From Mesorhizobium atlanticum (GTDB lineage Bacteria; Pseudomonadota; Alphaproteobacteria; Rhizobiales; Rhizobiaceae), in assembly GCF_003289965.1 (NCBI RefSeq), contig NZ_QMBQ01000011.1, positions 124,001-188,000 of the forward strand: a stretch of DNA of 64,000 bases, in the 5' to 3' direction. Shown here in pieces: positions 63,174-64,000 of this stretch. Made by a program: the position numbers and the translations under genes. Position 1 is the stretch's first letter. Each line of letters begins with the position of its first letter. The notes under the pieces were generated by a model that was not told the DNA's origin, did not search any database, and worked only from the letters and a program-made list of their open reading frames with translations.

Positions 63174-64000
63174 TCAGGCACCAGCGGCCTCGGCGGCCTT
63201 CTTCTTGCGGTAGTGATAGTTCTTGTCGATGCGCTCCATCAGATAGTCGCCATAGAGCACCGGCTCGTATTTCGGGCTGGCGCCGGCCGGCACGCAGACC
63301 GGAAGGGCCGCGATCGTCTCGTCCATGGACGGGTCGAAGAAGAAGGGCTGCGAGTAGCGCTCGCGCCCGGACCGGTTGATGACGCGGTGCGGCGTCGAGA
63401 CGAACTGGTCGTTCGACCAGCGCGCCAGTATGTCGCCGACATTCATCACGAAGGAGTTCGGAATCGGCGGCGCCGGAACCCATTCGCCGGCCTTGTTCTT
63501 GACCTCGAGGCCGCCGACGTCGTCCTGCGCGAGCAAGGTGATAAAGCCGTAGTCGGTATGTGGCGCCGAGCCGAACAGCCCTTCCTCCTGCGGCTGCGTC
63601 GGATAGTGCAGCAGCCTGAGGAAGGTCGTCGGCTGCTCGAAATAGCGGTCGAGGCTGTCGGCGGGCAGGCCGAGCGACAGCGCGATCGCGCCGACCATCT
63701 TGCGGGCGAGCGTGCCCATCTCGTCGACATAGCGCTCGATCGTTGCGCGGAAGCCCTCCAGCGCCGTCTCGTCCGGCCACTGGTTCGGACCCTGCAGCGG
63801 CTTTTCGGCAAGCGCGCGCGGATCGCCTTCATCGACCTCATGCATGAAGAAGATCGACTCGCTCTGGTTCGGCTTGCTGACGGTCGCGACCGACGAGGTG
63901 ACGATGGTCGAGCCGGCGAAGGGCAGGTAGCCGCGGAAATTCTTGTCGATCTTCAGTTTCAGCTTCTCTTCCTCGGGAAGAGCGAAAAAGCGCTTGCTCG
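63174..64000 (-). CDS. 2-oxoglutarate/Fe(II) dioxygenase, isopenicillin-N-synthase-like (partial)
   Basis: At least 275 residues; the N-terminus lies beyond the window, and the ATG at 63845 is only an internal Met (reading upstream gives SKRFFALPEEEKLKLKIDKN, family-like). Iron and 2-oxoglutarate ligands: HTDYGFITLLAQDDVGGLEV (His-x-Asp) and HRVINRSGRERYSQPFFFDP (distal His, Arg-x-Ser). It lies upstream of the amino-acid transporter on the same strand and may hydroxylate an imported substrate. Confidence 0.92.
   Translation of the reverse strand, partial: SKRFFALPEEEKLKLKIDKNFRGYLPFAGSTIVTSSVATVSKPNQSESIFFMHEVDEGDPRALAEKPLQGPNQWPDETALEGFRATIERYVDEMGTLARKMVGAIALSLGLPADSLDRYFEQPTTFLRLLHYPTQPQEEGLFGSAPHTDYGFITLLAQDDVGGLEVKNKAGEWVPAPPIPNSFVMNVGDILARWSNDQFVSTPHRVINRSGRERYSQPFFFDPSMDETIAALPVCVPAGASPKYEPVLYGDYLMERIDKNYHYRKKKAAEAAGA

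Overview
The window looks like the chromosome of a Mesorhizobium-type alphaproteobacterium (Hyphomicrobiales) carrying an integrative and conjugative element (ICE). Three things support this: high GC with rhizobial-type genes, a rhizobial intergenic repeat near 62.2 kb, and a conjugation and regulation gene set (trbBCDEJKLFGI, traG, rlxS, traF, rdfS, fseA, qseM) matching the Mesorhizobium symbiosis-ICE family. A P4-type tyrosine integrase lies beside the 3' end of guaA, the known attG site of that family, so everything from the left edge to about 51.63 kb is read as ICE and everything from guaA rightwards as core chromosome. The other ICE end, traI/traR and any nod/nif genes are not in the window.

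Layout. 0-4.3 kb: a cut-off methyltransferase-like gene, an AraC regulator, an MFS exporter and an unrecognised 466-residue protein, resembling a small-molecule locus. 4.3-10.2 kb: a leftward run of polar amino-acid ABC permeases, binding protein, CapA-like protein and XRE regulator with no ATPase gene, then an XRE regulator and a LysR regulator. 10.2-19.8 kb: the complete trb mating-pair operon. 20.0-21.7 kb: a hipBA module behind four palindromic operators spaced exactly 27 bp apart. 21.9-28.6 kb: a frameshifted CopG-type gene, the TraG coupling protein, the RlxS relaxase with a candidate oriT, a lytic transglycosylase, DUF736, TraF peptidase and DUF2840. 28.6-30.7 kb: the excision switch, with rdfS, fseA split over two frames (UUU-C +1 site) and qseM, then another DUF736. 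30.7-43 kb: small accessory genes, several broken (an SRAP/YedK pseudogene, a frameshifted small gene, a short HicB), a large serine recombinase translationally coupled to a RepB-like partner, and two membrane acyltransferases. 43-49.5 kb: the DUF2493, toprim, ParB-like and DUF932 module; the last two genes share a near-identical structured 5' leader. 49.8-51.6 kb: an AlpA-like excisionase candidate, the integrase and its repeat-rich upstream region.

Right of the ICE (51.6-64 kb): guaA, a nucleosidase, a thioesterase, rsmB, aqpZ, katG with divergent oxyR, and a complete amino-acid ABC transporter with a 2-oxoglutarate/Fe(II) dioxygenase that runs off the window.

How the parts work together. 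IntG-like integrase plus AlpA/RdfS factors excise and integrate the element. QseM is expected to hold off FseA (and TraR elsewhere), and FseA, made only after a frameshift, is expected to turn on rdfS. RlxS and TraG then process and deliver DNA through the Trb channel. HipBA and the ParB/DUF932 module probably aid maintenance or establishment.
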